A stretch of DNA of 64,000 nt. It comes from Sphingomonas sp. UBA978 (GTDB lineage Bacteria; Pseudomonadota; Alphaproteobacteria; Sphingomonadales; Sphingomonadaceae). Below are positions 51,906 through 60,363 of this stretch, in pieces. The number at the start of each line of letters is the position of its first letter. Positions within the stretch are counted from its first letter, which is position 1. The stretch is taken from assembly GCF_002292295.1 (NCBI RefSeq), contig NZ_DBBS01000020.1, positions 180,806-244,805 of the forward strand, given 5' to 3'. A program made the translations under genes and the position numbers. The notes below the pieces were generated by a model. The model saw only the letters and a list, made by a program, of their open reading frames with translations. It was not told the DNA's origin and made no database searches.

Positions 51906-53657
51906 GTGGCGAGCGAACCGATCGTGGCCCTGCCGCCCTCGTGGCCGGCGATGTCGCTGCCGCAGGCGCAGGCGCTGCTGACCGCCCCCGGCGCGAAGTT
52001 CGAGATGGCGCAGGCCGACATCCGCGGCGTGCCGACCCGCGTCTGGAAGAATGCGCCGCCGACGATGCGCGTCCTGCTGGAGGCGAGCCGCGGCCATGCC
52101 GATCGCCTGTTCGTGATCTACGAGGACGAACGGGTGAGCTACGAGGCGCATTACCGCGCCGCCGCCGCGCTCGCCGCGCATCTCGTGGCGCTGGGCATCG
52201 GCAAGGGCGACCGCGTCGCCCTGGCGATGCGCAACCTGCCCGAATGGCCGGTCGCGTTTTTCGCCGGCGTGTCGATCGGCGCGATCATGGTGCCGCTCAA
52301 CGCGTGGTGGACGGGGGCGGAGCTGGAATATGGCCTGCGCGACTCGGGCGCCCGCGTGCTGATCGTCGACGGCGAGCGCCACGGGCGGCTGGAGCCGGTC
52401 TATGCTGCGCTGCCCGGACTGGAACGGGTGATCGTCGCGCGTGCGACCACGCCGCTGGCGGCGGGGACCGAGCGGCTCGAGGAGGTGATCGGCACGCCGC
52501 ACGACTGGACGGCGCTACCTGAGGCGGCGCTGCCGGCGGCCGACATCGCGCCCGACGACGATGCAACGATCTTCTACACCAGCGGCACCACCGGCGCGCC
52601 CAAGGGGGCGCTCGGCACCCACCGCAACTTCATGACCAACATCATGTCGAGCGGCTTCACCGCCGCACGCAGCTATCTGCGCCGCGGCGAGACGCCGCCC
52701 GAGCCGACGCCGCGCGTATCGCTCACCGTCATCCCGATGTTCCACGTCACCGCCTGTTCGGCGGGGATGATGGGGGCGATCGCGAGCGGGTCGACGATGG
52801 TCTTCCTGCGCAAATGGGATGCGACGCGCGCGCTCGAGATCATCGAGCGCGAACGGGTCAACATGACCGGCGGCGTGCCGACGATCGCCTGGCAATTGCT
52901 CGAACACCCGGACCGTGCGCGATACGACCTCTCGTCGCTCGATACGATCGCCTATGGCGGCGCGCCGTCCGCGCCCGAGCTGGTCCGCCGCATCTATCAG
53001 GAATTCGGCGCCTTGCCCGGCAACGGCTGGGGCATGACCGAGACGACCGCGACCGTCACCCAGCATGGCGGCGAGGATTATCTCAACCGCCCCGACAGCG
53101 CCGGTGCACCGGTCGCGACCGCGGATATCGAGGTGCGGGGCAGGGACGGCGTCACCGTACTGCCGCCGGACACGATCGGCGAGCTGTGGGCGCGCGGGCC
53201 GATGATCGTCAGCGGCTATTGGAACAAGCCCGAGGCGACCGCGGCCACCTTCATCGACGGCTGGGTGCGCACCGGCGACCTCGCCCGGATCGACGCAGAG
53301 GGGTTCCTGTTCATCGCCGACCGCGCCAAGGACATCGTCATCCGCGGTGGCGAGAACATCTATTCGATCGAGGTCGAGAACGTCCTCTACGCGCATCCCG
53401 CGGTCACCGATGCGGCGCTGGTCGGCATTCCGCACCGCACGCTCGGCGAGGAGCCGGCGGCGATCGTCCATCTCTGCCCCGGCTGCGCGGCGACCGAGGC
53501 CGAATTGCAGGCCTTCGTGCGCGAGCGGCTGGCGGGGTTCAAGGTGCCGGTGGCGATCCGCTTCCTGCCCGCGCCGCTGCCCCGCAACGCCAACGGCAAG
53601 ATCCTGAAGAAGGACCTCAAGGCGCTGTTCGAGGACCGGGTCGCCGCCATCGCCTGA
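51906..53657 (+). CDS. AMP-dependent acyl/aryl-CoA synthetase
   Basis: This 583-aa ANL-superfamily ligase starts at GTG 51906 with GAGAGGAAG as RBS. The P-loop ATIFYTSGTTGAPKGALGTH, GNGWGMTETTATVT, FIDGWVRTGDLARIDAEGFLFIADRAKDIVIRGGENIYSIEVEN and the C-terminal lysine in NANGKILKKDLK are all present. The N-terminal ~55 residues form an extension seen in some fatty-acid/steroid CoA ligases. It is divergent from the beta-lactamase-fold gene and is the second CoA ligase of the island; the substrate is unknown. Confidence 0.94.
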   Translation: MASEPIVALPPSWPAMSLPQAQALLTAPGAKFEMAQADIRGVPTRVWKNAPPTMRVLLEASRGHADRLFVIYEDERVSYEAHYRAAAALAAHLVALGIGKGDRVALAMRNLPEWPVAFFAGVSIGAIMVPLNAWWTGAELEYGLRDSGARVLIVDGERHGRLEPVYAALPGLERVIVARATTPLAAGTERLEEVIGTPHDWTALPEAALPAADIAPDDDATIFYTSGTTGAPKGALGTHRNFMTNIMSSGFTAARSYLRRGETPPEPTPRVSLTVIPMFHVTACSAGMMGAIASGSTMVFLRKWDATRALEIIERERVNMTGGVPTIAWQLLEHPDRARYDLSSLDTIAYGGAPSAPELVRRIYQEFGALPGNGWGMTETTATVTQHGGEDYLNRPDSAGAPVATADIEVRGRDGVTVLPPDTIGELWARGPMIVSGYWNKPEATAATFIDGWVRTGDLARIDAEGFLFIADRAKDIVIRGGENIYSIEVENVLYAHPAVTDAALVGIPHRTLGEEPAAIVHLCPGCAATEAELQAFVRERLAGFKVPVAIRFLPAPLPRNANGKILKKDLKALFEDRVAAIA

Positions 53658-53710
53658 CGCACCCTCAAGAAGCAGGATGGCGGGGCGCGAAAATGCGCTA
53701 GAGCAGGGGG

Positions 53711-54940
53711 ATGGCCGACACTCCCGATCCCGCGTCCAGCGCGCCTCCCATGTCTTCCGAAGAGCAGGTGGCGCTGGGCGCGCCGCTGTTGCCGGGGACG
53801 CGATCCGAGATCGGGCGGATCGCCTTGCGGCGCGACCGGTTGCTGGCGGCCTTTACATTGATCTCCGGCGTCGGCCTCGCGCTCGGCACGCCGTTCGCGC
53901 TCAAGTCCGGCGCGGAGTTCTTCATGCCGCTCACCGCCGCGCTGGTCATCGCCATCGCGCTGGTGCCGGTGCTCGAATGGCTGGAGCGCCGCCGTCTGCC
54001 GTCGGCGCTGGCAGCGCTGTTCTGCGTCCTCGTCTTCCTCATCATCGCCAATATCGCGATCGCGGCGATCGTGGTGCCCGCGACCGACTTCTTCCAGTTG
54101 CTGCCGAGCCGGATCAGCCGGATCCAGCATAATCTGTCGCCGCTGCTCGACCTCTATTCGACGCTCGAAAAGTCGGTGAACAAGATGTTCCGGCAGATCG
54201 CCTCGACCCCGGTCCGCCAGCCGCAGACCGCGGCGGTCGCGCCGCCCAGCTCGATCCTCGAACTCGCCGCCACCTCGGCGCCGACGGTCATCGTCCAGTT
54301 CTTCTTCGGCATCCTCATCGTCTTCTTCTTCCTGTCCGGCTGGACCGGCATGCGCAAGAAGACGATCACCGGCCGCACCAGCTTCGACGGCGCGATGGCG
54401 ACCGCGCGGGTGATCCAGGACGTCGTCGACGACGTGTCGGCCTATCTCGGCACGATCACGATCATCAACCTGACCTTGGGCGGCATCGTCGCGGGCGCCC
54501 TGTATTTCATCGGCATGCCCTCGCCGCTGATGTGGGGCGGGATCGTCGCCCTGCTCAACTACATTCCCTATTTCGGGCCGATCATCGCGATGTTCCTGCT
54601 CGCGATCGGCGGGATGATGACCTTCACCGACATCTGGGTGGCGATGCTGCCGCCCGCGGTGATGATCGGCTGTCACCTCGTGGAGGCGAATGCGATCACG
54701 CCGCTGATCGTCGGGCACCGGCTGACGATCAGCCCGCTGATGATCCTCATCTCGATCAGCTTCTGGGGCTGGGTGTGGGGAACGGCGGGGGCGCTGCTGG
54801 CGGTGCCCTTGCTCATCATCATCCAGACCGTGCTCGGCGCGGCGGGCAAGCCCGATATCGCCGGTTTCCTGTTCGAGCACGGTACGCTGGTGCAGCAGGA
54901 GCGGGAGCGTCGCCGGCGAAACGACGGTGACGGCGAATAG
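53711..54940 (+). CDS. AI-2E family (PerM/TqsA-type) transporter
   Basis: This 409-aa integral membrane protein has about eight hydrophobic segments. The first pair follows IALRRDRLLAAFTLISGVGLAL. A large extramembrane loop (~120-190) precedes the core ARVIQDVVDDVSAYLGTITIINLTLGGIVAGALYFIGMPSPLMWGGIVALLNYIPYFGPIIAM, a hallmark of the family. The C-terminal ANAITPLIVGHRLTISPLMILISISFWGWVWGTAGALLAVPLL completes the signature. Family members have been linked to autoinducer-2 export or Na+/H+ antiport; the substrate here is unknown. Confidence 0.92.
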   Translation: MADTPDPASSAPPMSSEEQVALGAPLLPGTRSEIGRIALRRDRLLAAFTLISGVGLALGTPFALKSGAEFFMPLTAALVIAIALVPVLEWLERRRLPSALAALFCVLVFLIIANIAIAAIVVPATDFFQLLPSRISRIQHNLSPLLDLYSTLEKSVNKMFRQIASTPVRQPQTAAVAPPSSILELAATSAPTVIVQFFFGILIVFFFLSGWTGMRKKTITGRTSFDGAMATARVIQDVVDDVSAYLGTITIINLTLGGIVAGALYFIGMPSPLMWGGIVALLNYIPYFGPIIAMFLLAIGGMMTFTDIWVAMLPPAVMIGCHLVEANAITPLIVGHRLTISPLMILISISFWGWVWGTAGALLAVPLLIIIQTVLGAAGKPDIAGFLFEHGTLVQQERERRRRNDGDGE

Positions 54941-54944
54941 GCCG

Positions 54945-54973
54945 TTGACACCCCCGATGCCCTCGCCTAGTTG
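54945..54973 (+). promoter_or_regulatory. Promoter of the tRNA-Asp pair
   Basis: A consensus -35 TTGACA (54945-54950) is followed after 17 bp by TAGTTG (54968-54973), 19 bp before the first tRNA. Confidence 0.7.
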
Positions 54974-54992
54974 GCGCGCCTCAACGCTTTCA

Positions 54993-55069
<77 letters not shown>

Positions 55070-55160
55070 CTTTCCGTTCCGGGAAGCGGGATAAGCTAAT
55101 CGGAATATGCGGGAACAGCGCATCGCCCAATCGGCGAAGGTCGCGTTCCGACCGCTTTCA

Positions 55161-55237
<77 letters not shown>

Positions 55238-55252
55238 CCGGTCATCGACCGG
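55238..55252 (+). terminator. Possible terminator after tRNA-Asp
   Basis: CCGGTC-ATC-GACCGG forms a 6-bp hairpin directly after the CCA end, followed by GGCGCTTT. The T run is short, so this is weak. Confidence 0.35.
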
Positions 55253-55272
55253 GGCGCTTTCCGAAACTCCCC

Positions 55273-55479
55273 TCAGCGCCAGCGCCCGGTTTCCATCCAC
55301 AGCAGCAGCGGCCGCAGCGGCATGATCCAGACGATCCCGGTCACCAGATAGAAGGGCAGTTGCAGCCACCACGGCCAGGCGCCGACGATCGCCGACGCGC
55401 TGACGATCCCGATGCACCAGATCGCGATCAGCGCGAGGATGATGAACATGCCGGCCGGCTTGCGCCACGAAGGGGTCAT
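55273..55479 (-). CDS. DUF2842 small membrane protein
   Basis: The 68-aa protein begins MTPSWRKPAGMFIILALIAI. It has two hydrophobic segments (FIILALIAIWCIGIVSASAIVG and LPFYLVTGIVWIMPLRPLL) and the conserved WWLQLPFYL and LRPLLLWMETGRW. This matches DUF2842, a short alphaproteobacterial inner-membrane family of unknown function. ATG 55479 overlaps the stop of the cyclo-ligase gene (ATGA). Confidence 0.85.
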   Translation of the reverse strand: MTPSWRKPAGMFIILALIAIWCIGIVSASAIVGAWPWWLQLPFYLVTGIVWIMPLRPLLLWMETGRWR

Positions 55480-56012
55480 GGGACGATCCAGTCTGATTCG
55501 GTGGCGATGGCGTGAAGAGGGACGTCCCAGGGATCGGGGAAGAGCGTATCGACCTGCTGCACCGACCAGGCGATGCCGATCCGCCACGCCGCCGGATGCG
55601 CGGCGAAGGCGCGATCGTAATGGCCTGCGCCTTGCCCCAGCCGGTTGCCGCGGAGGTCGAAGCCCAGCAGGGGTGTCAGGATGATATCCGGCCGGATCTC
55701 GGCCGCCGTCGCATCGGGCTGGCGCAGGCCGAACGGACCGCCACCGAGCGTGATGGCCTCGTCCCAGGCGAGGAAGCGGAACGGCGCTGCGCGCGTCGTG
55801 ACATGGGGCAGGGCGATGGTGCAGCCGGCGGCGCGGGCCGCGGCGACGAAGGGGGCAGGGTCCGCTTCGCTGCCGATCGGGATATAGCTGGCGACCACCG
55901 GCCGGCGAGCGAGCCGCGCCGCAAAGTCATCCGGCACCGCAATCGCGGCGTCGCGCGCGAAGCCGTCGCGGGCTGCACGCAGGCGGGCGCGGAGGGCGAG
56001 CTTGTCGGTCAT
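55476..56012 (-). CDS. 5-formyltetrahydrofolate cyclo-ligase
   Basis: This enzyme converts 5-formyl-THF to 5,10-methenyl-THF using ATP. The 178-aa protein (ATG 56012) begins MTDKLALRARLRAARDGFAR, has VVASYIPIGSEADPAPFVAAARAAG and LPHVTTRAAPFRFLAW, and ends with DIILTPLLGFDLRGNRLGQGAGHYDRAFAAH, the phosphate/substrate loop (G-x-R-L-G-x-G-x-G-x-Y-D-R). The gene is directly downstream of the 6S RNA, the arrangement known for ygfA (fau) across Proteobacteria. Confidence 0.94.
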   Translation of the reverse strand: MTDKLALRARLRAARDGFARDAAIAVPDDFAARLARRPVVASYIPIGSEADPAPFVAAARAAGCTIALPHVTTRAAPFRFLAWDEAITLGGGPFGLRQPDATAAEIRPDIILTPLLGFDLRGNRLGQGAGHYDRAFAAHPAAWRIGIAWSVQQVDTLFPDPWDVPLHAIATESDWIVP

Positions 56013-56041
56013 CGCTCCGGACTGCATGCGGGAGGGAAAAG

Positions 56042-56205
56042 CGGGTGGCGGGACCGCCGTGGCCGTGTGCCAAAGTATCCGCCGACGCCTGTTAACGTCA
56101 GGTGGGGACCATATGCATCGGACCAGGGTCCGGACAGGGACAGCCCCCTTGGATGATGAATAGCCTCAGGGATAAAGTAAGGCTCGTACCGGGCAGAACC
56201 CGCCA
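56042..56205 (-). ncRNA. ssrS: 6S RNA
   Basis: The gap between zapA and the cyclo-ligase gene holds a ~164-nt transcript candidate. GGTGGCGGG (56207-56199) pairs perfectly with CCCGCCACC (56052-56044), a 9-bp closing stem at the two ends. The interior is largely open, consistent with the RNA polymerase-binding bubble, with a local hairpin GGACC-CT-GGTCC. A promoter lies at the right distance upstream, and TTTT follows the 3' arm. Synteny zapA-6S-cyclo-ligase is well established. 6S RNA sequesters sigma-70 RNA polymerase in stationary phase. The ends are approximate. Confidence 0.82.
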
Positions 56206-56210
56206 CCGCC

Positions 56211-56239
56211 AATCTAGGGTGTCCGGGCTCCCGTGGCAA
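56211..56239 (-). promoter_or_regulatory. Promoter of 6S RNA
   Basis: On the minus strand TTGCCA (56239-56234) and TAGATT (56216-56211) are 17 bp apart. The expected start at about 56205 coincides with the 5' closing-stem arm. Confidence 0.75.
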
Positions 56240-56258
56240 TGCCCCCGGAGCAGGCACG

Positions 56259-56567
56259 TCACCCCGCCGCGGGGGCATGCTCCAGCGCCTCGGCCAGCGC
56301 CTCCAGCCGGTCGGCGATCCGCGCCAGCGCGGGCTCGCTCACCGCGGCGCCCTCGGGCGGGCGCTGCTCGATCTCCTCGAGGTCGTCGGCGAGCATCAGC
56401 GCAACGAACAGCATCGCCCGCTCGCCCGGCACCCCGGCCGCGGCGCGCAGCGCGGCAGGCCAGCGTTTCTCGATCATCGCGCCGAGTTTTTGGAGGCGCG
56501 GCTCCTCGCCGTCGCGACAGGCGATCGTATGGGGGCGACCGCCGATGGGGAGCGTGACGTTCGCCAT
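56259..56567 (-). CDS. zapA: Cell division protein ZapA
   Basis: ZapA bundles FtsZ filaments and stabilises the Z-ring. The 102-aa protein has the ZapA N-terminal strand pair (VTLPIGGRPHTIACRDGEE), LQKLGAMIEKRW, MLFVALMLADDLEEIEQ and a C-terminal helix for coiled-coil tetramerisation. ATG 56567 overlaps the stop of a small upstream gene (TGATG). Confidence 0.9.
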   Translation of the reverse strand: MANVTLPIGGRPHTIACRDGEEPRLQKLGAMIEKRWPAALRAAAGVPGERAMLFVALMLADDLEEIEQRPPEGAAVSEPALARIADRLEALAEALEHAPAAG

Positions 56568-56749
56568 CAGGATGCGGTGCCGCGGGCGATGACGTCGTCC
56601 AGCGCGCTGACCGCCTCGGCCATGCGTGCCTTCAGCGCGGCATGGCGGCGGGCGAGCGCATCGCCGGCCGCGGCGCGGGCGTCGATCGCGGTTTCGATAC
56701 GGGCGATCGCGGCGTCGATACGCTCGACCGCGGTGGGGGTGTCAGCCAT
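56567..56749 (-). CDS. Small coiled-coil protein upstream of zapA
   Basis: This 60-aa, almost wholly helical protein begins MADTPTAVERIDAAIARIET and is rich in Ala, Arg, Glu and Asp in heptad-like spacing. It resembles short DUF4164-like coiled-coil proteins found next to zapA in Alphaproteobacteria. Its TGA overlaps the zapA ATG. A partnership with ZapA or FtsZ is plausible but not shown. Confidence 0.75.
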   Translation of the reverse strand: MADTPTAVERIDAAIARIETAIDARAAAGDALARRHAALKARMAEAVSALDDVIARGTAS

Positions 56750-56934
56750 CGCGACGACGTAGGCGTGCGGTCGAGGACCGGCAAGACGGCAAACCGGTGC
56801 GGCCATTCGTCTCGCCGCGGGAAGCCAACATGTGAAGGCTGCGGTTGACAGGATGGGTCCCCCCCTCGCAAAGGCTGCGCGCCCGGCGCGGCCCCATTCC
56901 GTCGCGCACGCAGACCCACGCGAGGAGAGACCAG

Positions 56935-57945
56935 ATGACGGTGAAGGTTGCGATCAACGGCTTCGGACGCATCGGACGCCTCGTGGCGCGTGCGATCATC
57001 GAGCGCAATTCGAGCGAACTCGAGCTGGTCGCGATCAACGACCTCGCCGACGCCAAGTCCAATGCCTGGCTGTTCAGCCGCGACAGCGTCCATGGCAAAT
57101 ATCCCGGCACGGTCAGCGCCGAGGGCAACGACCTGGTCATCGACGGCAAGCGCATCCGCGTCACCGCCGAGCGCGATCCCGCCAATCTGCCGCACAAGGA
57201 ACTGGGCGTCGATCTGGTGCTGGAATGCACCGGCTTCTTCACCGACAACGTCGCCTGCCAGAAGCATATCGATGCCGGCGCGAAGAAGGTGCTGATCTCG
57301 GCGCCCGGCAAGGGCGTCGACCTCACCGTCGTCTATGGCGTCAACCACGACAAGCTCACTGCCGAGCACACGATCGTCTCGAACGCCTCGTGCACGACCA
57401 ACTGCCTCGCGCCGGTCGCCAAGGTGCTGAACGATTCGATCGGGATCGAGCGCGGCCTGATGACCACGGTCCACGCTTATACCAACGACCAGAAGATCCT
57501 CGACCAGATCCACCCGGACCTGCGCCGCGCCCGCGCCGCCGCGATGTCGATGATCCCGACCACCACCGGCGCCGCCCGCGCCGTCGGCGAGGTACTGCCC
57601 GAACTGAAGGGCAAGCTCGACGGTTCGGCGATCCGCGTGCCGGTGCCGGACGTCAGCCTGATCGACCTGACCTTCACGCCGAAGCGCGACACGACGCGGG
57701 ACGAGGTCAATGCGATCCTCAAGGCCGCAGCCGAGAGCGGCCCGCTCAAGGGCGTGCTGGTCTATTCGGACGAGCCGCTGGTTTCGATCGACCTGATGCA
57801 CAGCCCGCAGTCCTCGACCGTCGACAGCCTCGAAACCGCGGTGCTCGACGGCAAGCTGGTGCGCGTCGTCAGCTGGTACGACAACGAATGGGGCTTCTCG
57901 AACCGCATGGTCGACACCGCGACCGTGATGGCGAGCTTCCTCTGA
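56935..57945 (+). CDS. gap: Glyceraldehyde-3-phosphate dehydrogenase, type I
   Basis: This 336-aa glycolytic/gluconeogenic enzyme starts at ATG 56935 with GGAGAG upstream (MTVKVAINGFGRIGRLVARA). NAD motif NGFGRIGR is present. The catalytic Cys is in SNASCTTNCLAPV, His in TTVHAYTNDQ, and Arg in the C-terminal domain. The C-terminal SWYDNEWGFSNRM is canonical. TTGACA at 56845-56850 could be its -35. It opens the gap-MOSC-pgk series. Confidence 0.98.
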   Translation: MTVKVAINGFGRIGRLVARAIIERNSSELELVAINDLADAKSNAWLFSRDSVHGKYPGTVSAEGNDLVIDGKRIRVTAERDPANLPHKELGVDLVLECTGFFTDNVACQKHIDAGAKKVLISAPGKGVDLTVVYGVNHDKLTAEHTIVSNASCTTNCLAPVAKVLNDSIGIERGLMTTVHAYTNDQKILDQIHPDLRRARAAAMSMIPTTTGAARAVGEVLPELKGKLDGSAIRVPVPDVSLIDLTFTPKRDTTRDEVNAILKAAAESGPLKGVLVYSDEPLVSIDLMHSPQSSTVDSLETAVLDGKLVRVVSWYDNEWGFSNRMVDTATVMASFL

Positions 57946-57965
57946 ACCGAGGACGATCCTTCTGG

Positions 57966-58052
57966 TTCGTCGCTGCGAGGAGCGTGGCGACAGGGCGACC
58001 CGGGGCCGCGCGCAGGCCGCTCCGGATCGCTCCGCTCCGCCCGCAATGACGA
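57966..58052. repeat. Decayed CGTCATTGCGAG-type inverted repeat
   Basis: The left arm resembles TTCGTCGCTGCGAGGAGCGT, and the right arm GGATCGCTCCGCTCCGCC continues to CGCAATGACGAC. It is related to the perfect 30-bp arms at 27475-27551. The right arm contains the ATG (58046) of the MOSC gene. Confidence 0.7.
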
Positions 58053-58513
58053 CGTCGGGTACCGGCGTGCTGGTCGGCATCGCCCGGCACGCCTTTCCGA
58101 AGGCGCCGATGGAGCTGCTCGAGGCCGTCGAGGTGACGGTCGAGGGCGGGCTTCACGGCGACTTCCGTGGTGCGGTGAAGCCGGGCGGGCGCGGCAAGCG
58201 TCAGGTCACGATGATGGAGCGCATCGACTGGGATGCGGCGATGGCCGAACTCGGCCACACGATTCCCTGGCAGGAGCGGCGGGTCAACCTGCTGCTCGAC
58301 GGCATCGACATCCCGCAACTGCCCTGCACGCGCATCCGCATCGGCACGGCCGAATTCGAGATCACCGTGGAATGCGATCCGTGCAGCCGCATGGAGACGG
58401 TCGCGGCCGGACTGAAGGCGGCGCTGACCCCCGACTGGCGCGGCGGAGCTTGCACGCGCGTCAAGGTCGCCGGGCGGATCGCGATCGGCGATGCCGTGAC
58501 CATTCTCCCCTGA
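58046..58513 (+). CDS. MOSC-domain protein
   Basis: The 155-aa protein has a stand-alone MOSC fold (molybdenum-cofactor sulfurase C-terminal). GLHGDFRGAVKPGGRGKRQVTMMERIDWDAA is the N-terminal MOSC motif, then RRVNLLLDGID, and TVECDPCSRMETVAAGLKAAL contains the conserved cysteine proposed to carry sulfur. Single-domain MOSC proteins are poorly characterised; they may bind molybdenum cofactor or transfer sulfur. ATG 58046 lies in a repeat, so GTG 58067 is an alternative start. It sits between gap and pgk. Confidence 0.9.
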   Translation: MTTSGTGVLVGIARHAFPKAPMELLEAVEVTVEGGLHGDFRGAVKPGGRGKRQVTMMERIDWDAAMAELGHTIPWQERRVNLLLDGIDIPQLPCTRIRIGTAEFEITVECDPCSRMETVAAGLKAALTPDWRGGACTRVKVAGRIAIGDAVTILP

Positions 58514-58538
58514 CATTTCAGACACGAAGGAAGACGAC

Positions 58539-59729
58539 GTGACCAAGCCCTTCAAGACGCTCGACGATATGGGTGAGATCAGCGGCAAGCGCGTGCTGGT
58601 CCGCGAGGATCTCAACGTGCCGATGGCGGATGGCGCGGTGACCGACGACACGCGGCTGCGCGCCACGCTGCCGACCGTCACCGAACTTGCCGACCGCGGC
58701 GCGATCGTGCTGATCCTCGCGCATTTCGGCCGGCCCAAGGGCGTGCCGAGCGCCGACATGTCGCTGTCGATACTCGCGCGGCCGTATAGCAACGTTCTCG
58801 GCCGCGAGGTCCGCTACATCGACTGGGAAGGCGCCGAGGAGGCGGTCGCGACGCTGCAGCCCGGCGACATCGCGATCCTCGAGAACACGCGCTTCTTCGG
58901 CGGCGAGGAAAAGAACGATCCGGCGGTGGTCGCGCGCTTCGCGAAGCTCGGCGACCTCTACGTCAACGACGCCTTCTCCGCCGCGCATCGCGCCCATGCC
59001 TCAACCGAAGGGCTGGCGCGGGCGTTGCCCGCTTTTGCCGGCCGCGCGATGGAAACCGAGCTCGACGCGCTCGAAAAGGCGCTGGGCAAGCCCGAGCATC
59101 CGGTCGCGGCGGTGGTGGGCGGCGCCAAGGTGTCGACCAAGCTCGACGTGCTCAAGCACCTCGTCACCCGCGTCGATCATCTCATCATCGGCGGCGGCAT
59201 GGCCAACACCTTCCTCGCGGCGCGCGGGGTCGATGTCGGCAAGTCGCTCTGCGAACACGACCTGACCGGCACCGCGGACGAGATCCTCGACGCGGCGGAC
59301 AAGGCGAACTGCACCGTCCATCTGCCCTATGACGTCGTCGTCGCGAAGGAATTCCGCGCCAATCCGCCGGTCCGCACCGTCAACGTCCACGAGGTCGCAG
59401 CGGACGAGATGATCCTCGACGTCGGCCCGAGCGCGGTCGAGGCGCTGGGCGACGTGCTCAAGAACTGCCGCACGCTGGTGTGGAACGGCCCGATGGGCGC
59501 GTTCGAGACGCCGCCGTTCGACGTCGCGACCGTCAGCCTCGCGCGCACCGCCGCGGCGCTGACCCAGGACGGCAGCCTCGTCTCGGTCGCGGGCGGCGGC
59601 GACACCGTCGCGGCGCTCAACCAGGCGGGCGTTGCCGATCGCTTCACCTTCGTCTCGACCGCGGGTGGCGCCTTCCTCGAATGGATGGAGGGCAAGGACC
59701 TCCCCGGCGTCGCCGCGCTGATGGGCTGA
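58539..59729 (+). CDS. pgk: Phosphoglycerate kinase
   Basis: This 396-aa glycolytic kinase starts at GTG 58539. RVLVREDLNVPMADGAVTDDTRLRATLPTV is the PGK signature (substituted RVDLNVP), followed by LAHFGRPKG, LENTRFFGGEEKND, NDAFSAAHRAHAS, the hinge AVVGGAKVSTKLDVL and the ATP site GGGMANTFL...NGPMGAFE...VAGGGDTVAAL. It is 25 bp after the MOSC gene, in an operon that probably starts at gap. A possible convergent terminator follows. Confidence 0.98.
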   Translation: MTKPFKTLDDMGEISGKRVLVREDLNVPMADGAVTDDTRLRATLPTVTELADRGAIVLILAHFGRPKGVPSADMSLSILARPYSNVLGREVRYIDWEGAEEAVATLQPGDIAILENTRFFGGEEKNDPAVVARFAKLGDLYVNDAFSAAHRAHASTEGLARALPAFAGRAMETELDALEKALGKPEHPVAAVVGGAKVSTKLDVLKHLVTRVDHLIIGGGMANTFLAARGVDVGKSLCEHDLTGTADEILDAADKANCTVHLPYDVVVAKEFRANPPVRTVNVHEVAADEMILDVGPSAVEALGDVLKNCRTLVWNGPMGAFETPPFDVATVSLARTAAALTQDGSLVSVAGGGDTVAALNQAGVADRFTFVSTAGGAFLEWMEGKDLPGVAALMG

Positions 59730-59737
59730 ACGGGGTG

Positions 59738-59759
59738 GCGCCGCTCAGGCGGGCGGCGC
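59738..59759. terminator. Possible bidirectional terminator between pgk and the TlpA-like gene
   Basis: GCGCCGC (59738-59744) pairs with GCGGCGC (59753-59759) around an 8-nt loop that contains the stop of the minus-strand gene. Only short T runs follow. Confidence 0.35.
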
Positions 59760-60245
59760 TTCCTTCAGCAGCGGAATGAGGGTGGCGTTGAGATCGTCGA
59801 GATCGAGCGCCGCCGCCTTCGCGTAGCGCACCACGCCGGCGCGATCGATGACGTAATTGGTCGGCACGGCACCGTCGATCAGCGGATAGCGTCCCTTGAT
59901 CCGCTTTGCCGGCGTGATCGCCAGCGCCGCAAACAACGGTTTCATCCGGAACGCAGGCACCGAATCCTCCGTCGCGATCGCGAACACGCGGAGGCCGTGC
60001 TTGCGCGTTTGCCGGTAATAGCCGTCGAGCAGCGGCAGTTCGGTACGGCACGGCACGCACCACGTCGCCCAGAAGTTCAACACCACCACCTGACCGCGCA
60101 GGCTCGCCAGCGTCACCTTGCTGCCGTCGATGAGCGTCACCTCGAAATCGGGCGCGGGCCGGCCGACGAGCGTCGGGGCCGGCGGCGCCAATGCCGCGGT
60201 GAGGGTCCATACCGCCGCGGCGATGGCAGCGCGAAACAGCTTCAT
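59745..60245 (-). CDS. TlpA-like thioredoxin-family protein
   Basis: This 166-aa exported thiol-disulfide oxidoreductase has an N-terminal hydrophobic signal (RAAIAAAVWTLTAALAPPA). The AhpC/TSA-TlpA fold starts LVGRPAPDFEVTLIDGSKVTLASLRGQVVVLNFWATWCVPCRTELP, with active site WCVPC, and PLIDGAVPTNYVID holds the cis-Pro. A periplasmic reductase role is likely (cytochrome c maturation or protein repair). It is convergent with pgk and divergent from the toxin-antitoxin genes. Confidence 0.93.
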   Translation of the reverse strand: MKLFRAAIAAAVWTLTAALAPPAPTLVGRPAPDFEVTLIDGSKVTLASLRGQVVVLNFWATWCVPCRTELPLLDGYYRQTRKHGLRVFAIATEDSVPAFRMKPLFAALAITPAKRIKGRYPLIDGAVPTNYVIDRAGVVRYAKAAALDLDDLNATLIPLLKEAPPA

Positions 60246-60311
60246 GATCGTTCCCCCCTGCGCTCACCAAAGTATGCCGGGGGCGGTCCGTCAACTCCCG
60301 CTCCTAACCGG

Positions 60312-60353
60312 TTGATCCGGCGGGGCAGCCGGGCTATGTTAAACGCGTTAAAC
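60312..60353 (+). promoter_or_regulatory. Promoter and operator of the toxin-antitoxin pair
   Basis: TTGATC (60312-60317) and TATGTT (60335-60340) are 17 bp apart. A direct repeat GTTAAAC at 60338-60344 and 60347-60353 overlaps the -10 and the start region, suiting autoregulation by a ribbon-helix-helix protein. AGGAG follows as the RBS at 60354-60358. Confidence 0.65.
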
Positions 60354-60363
60354 AGGAGCCGGC

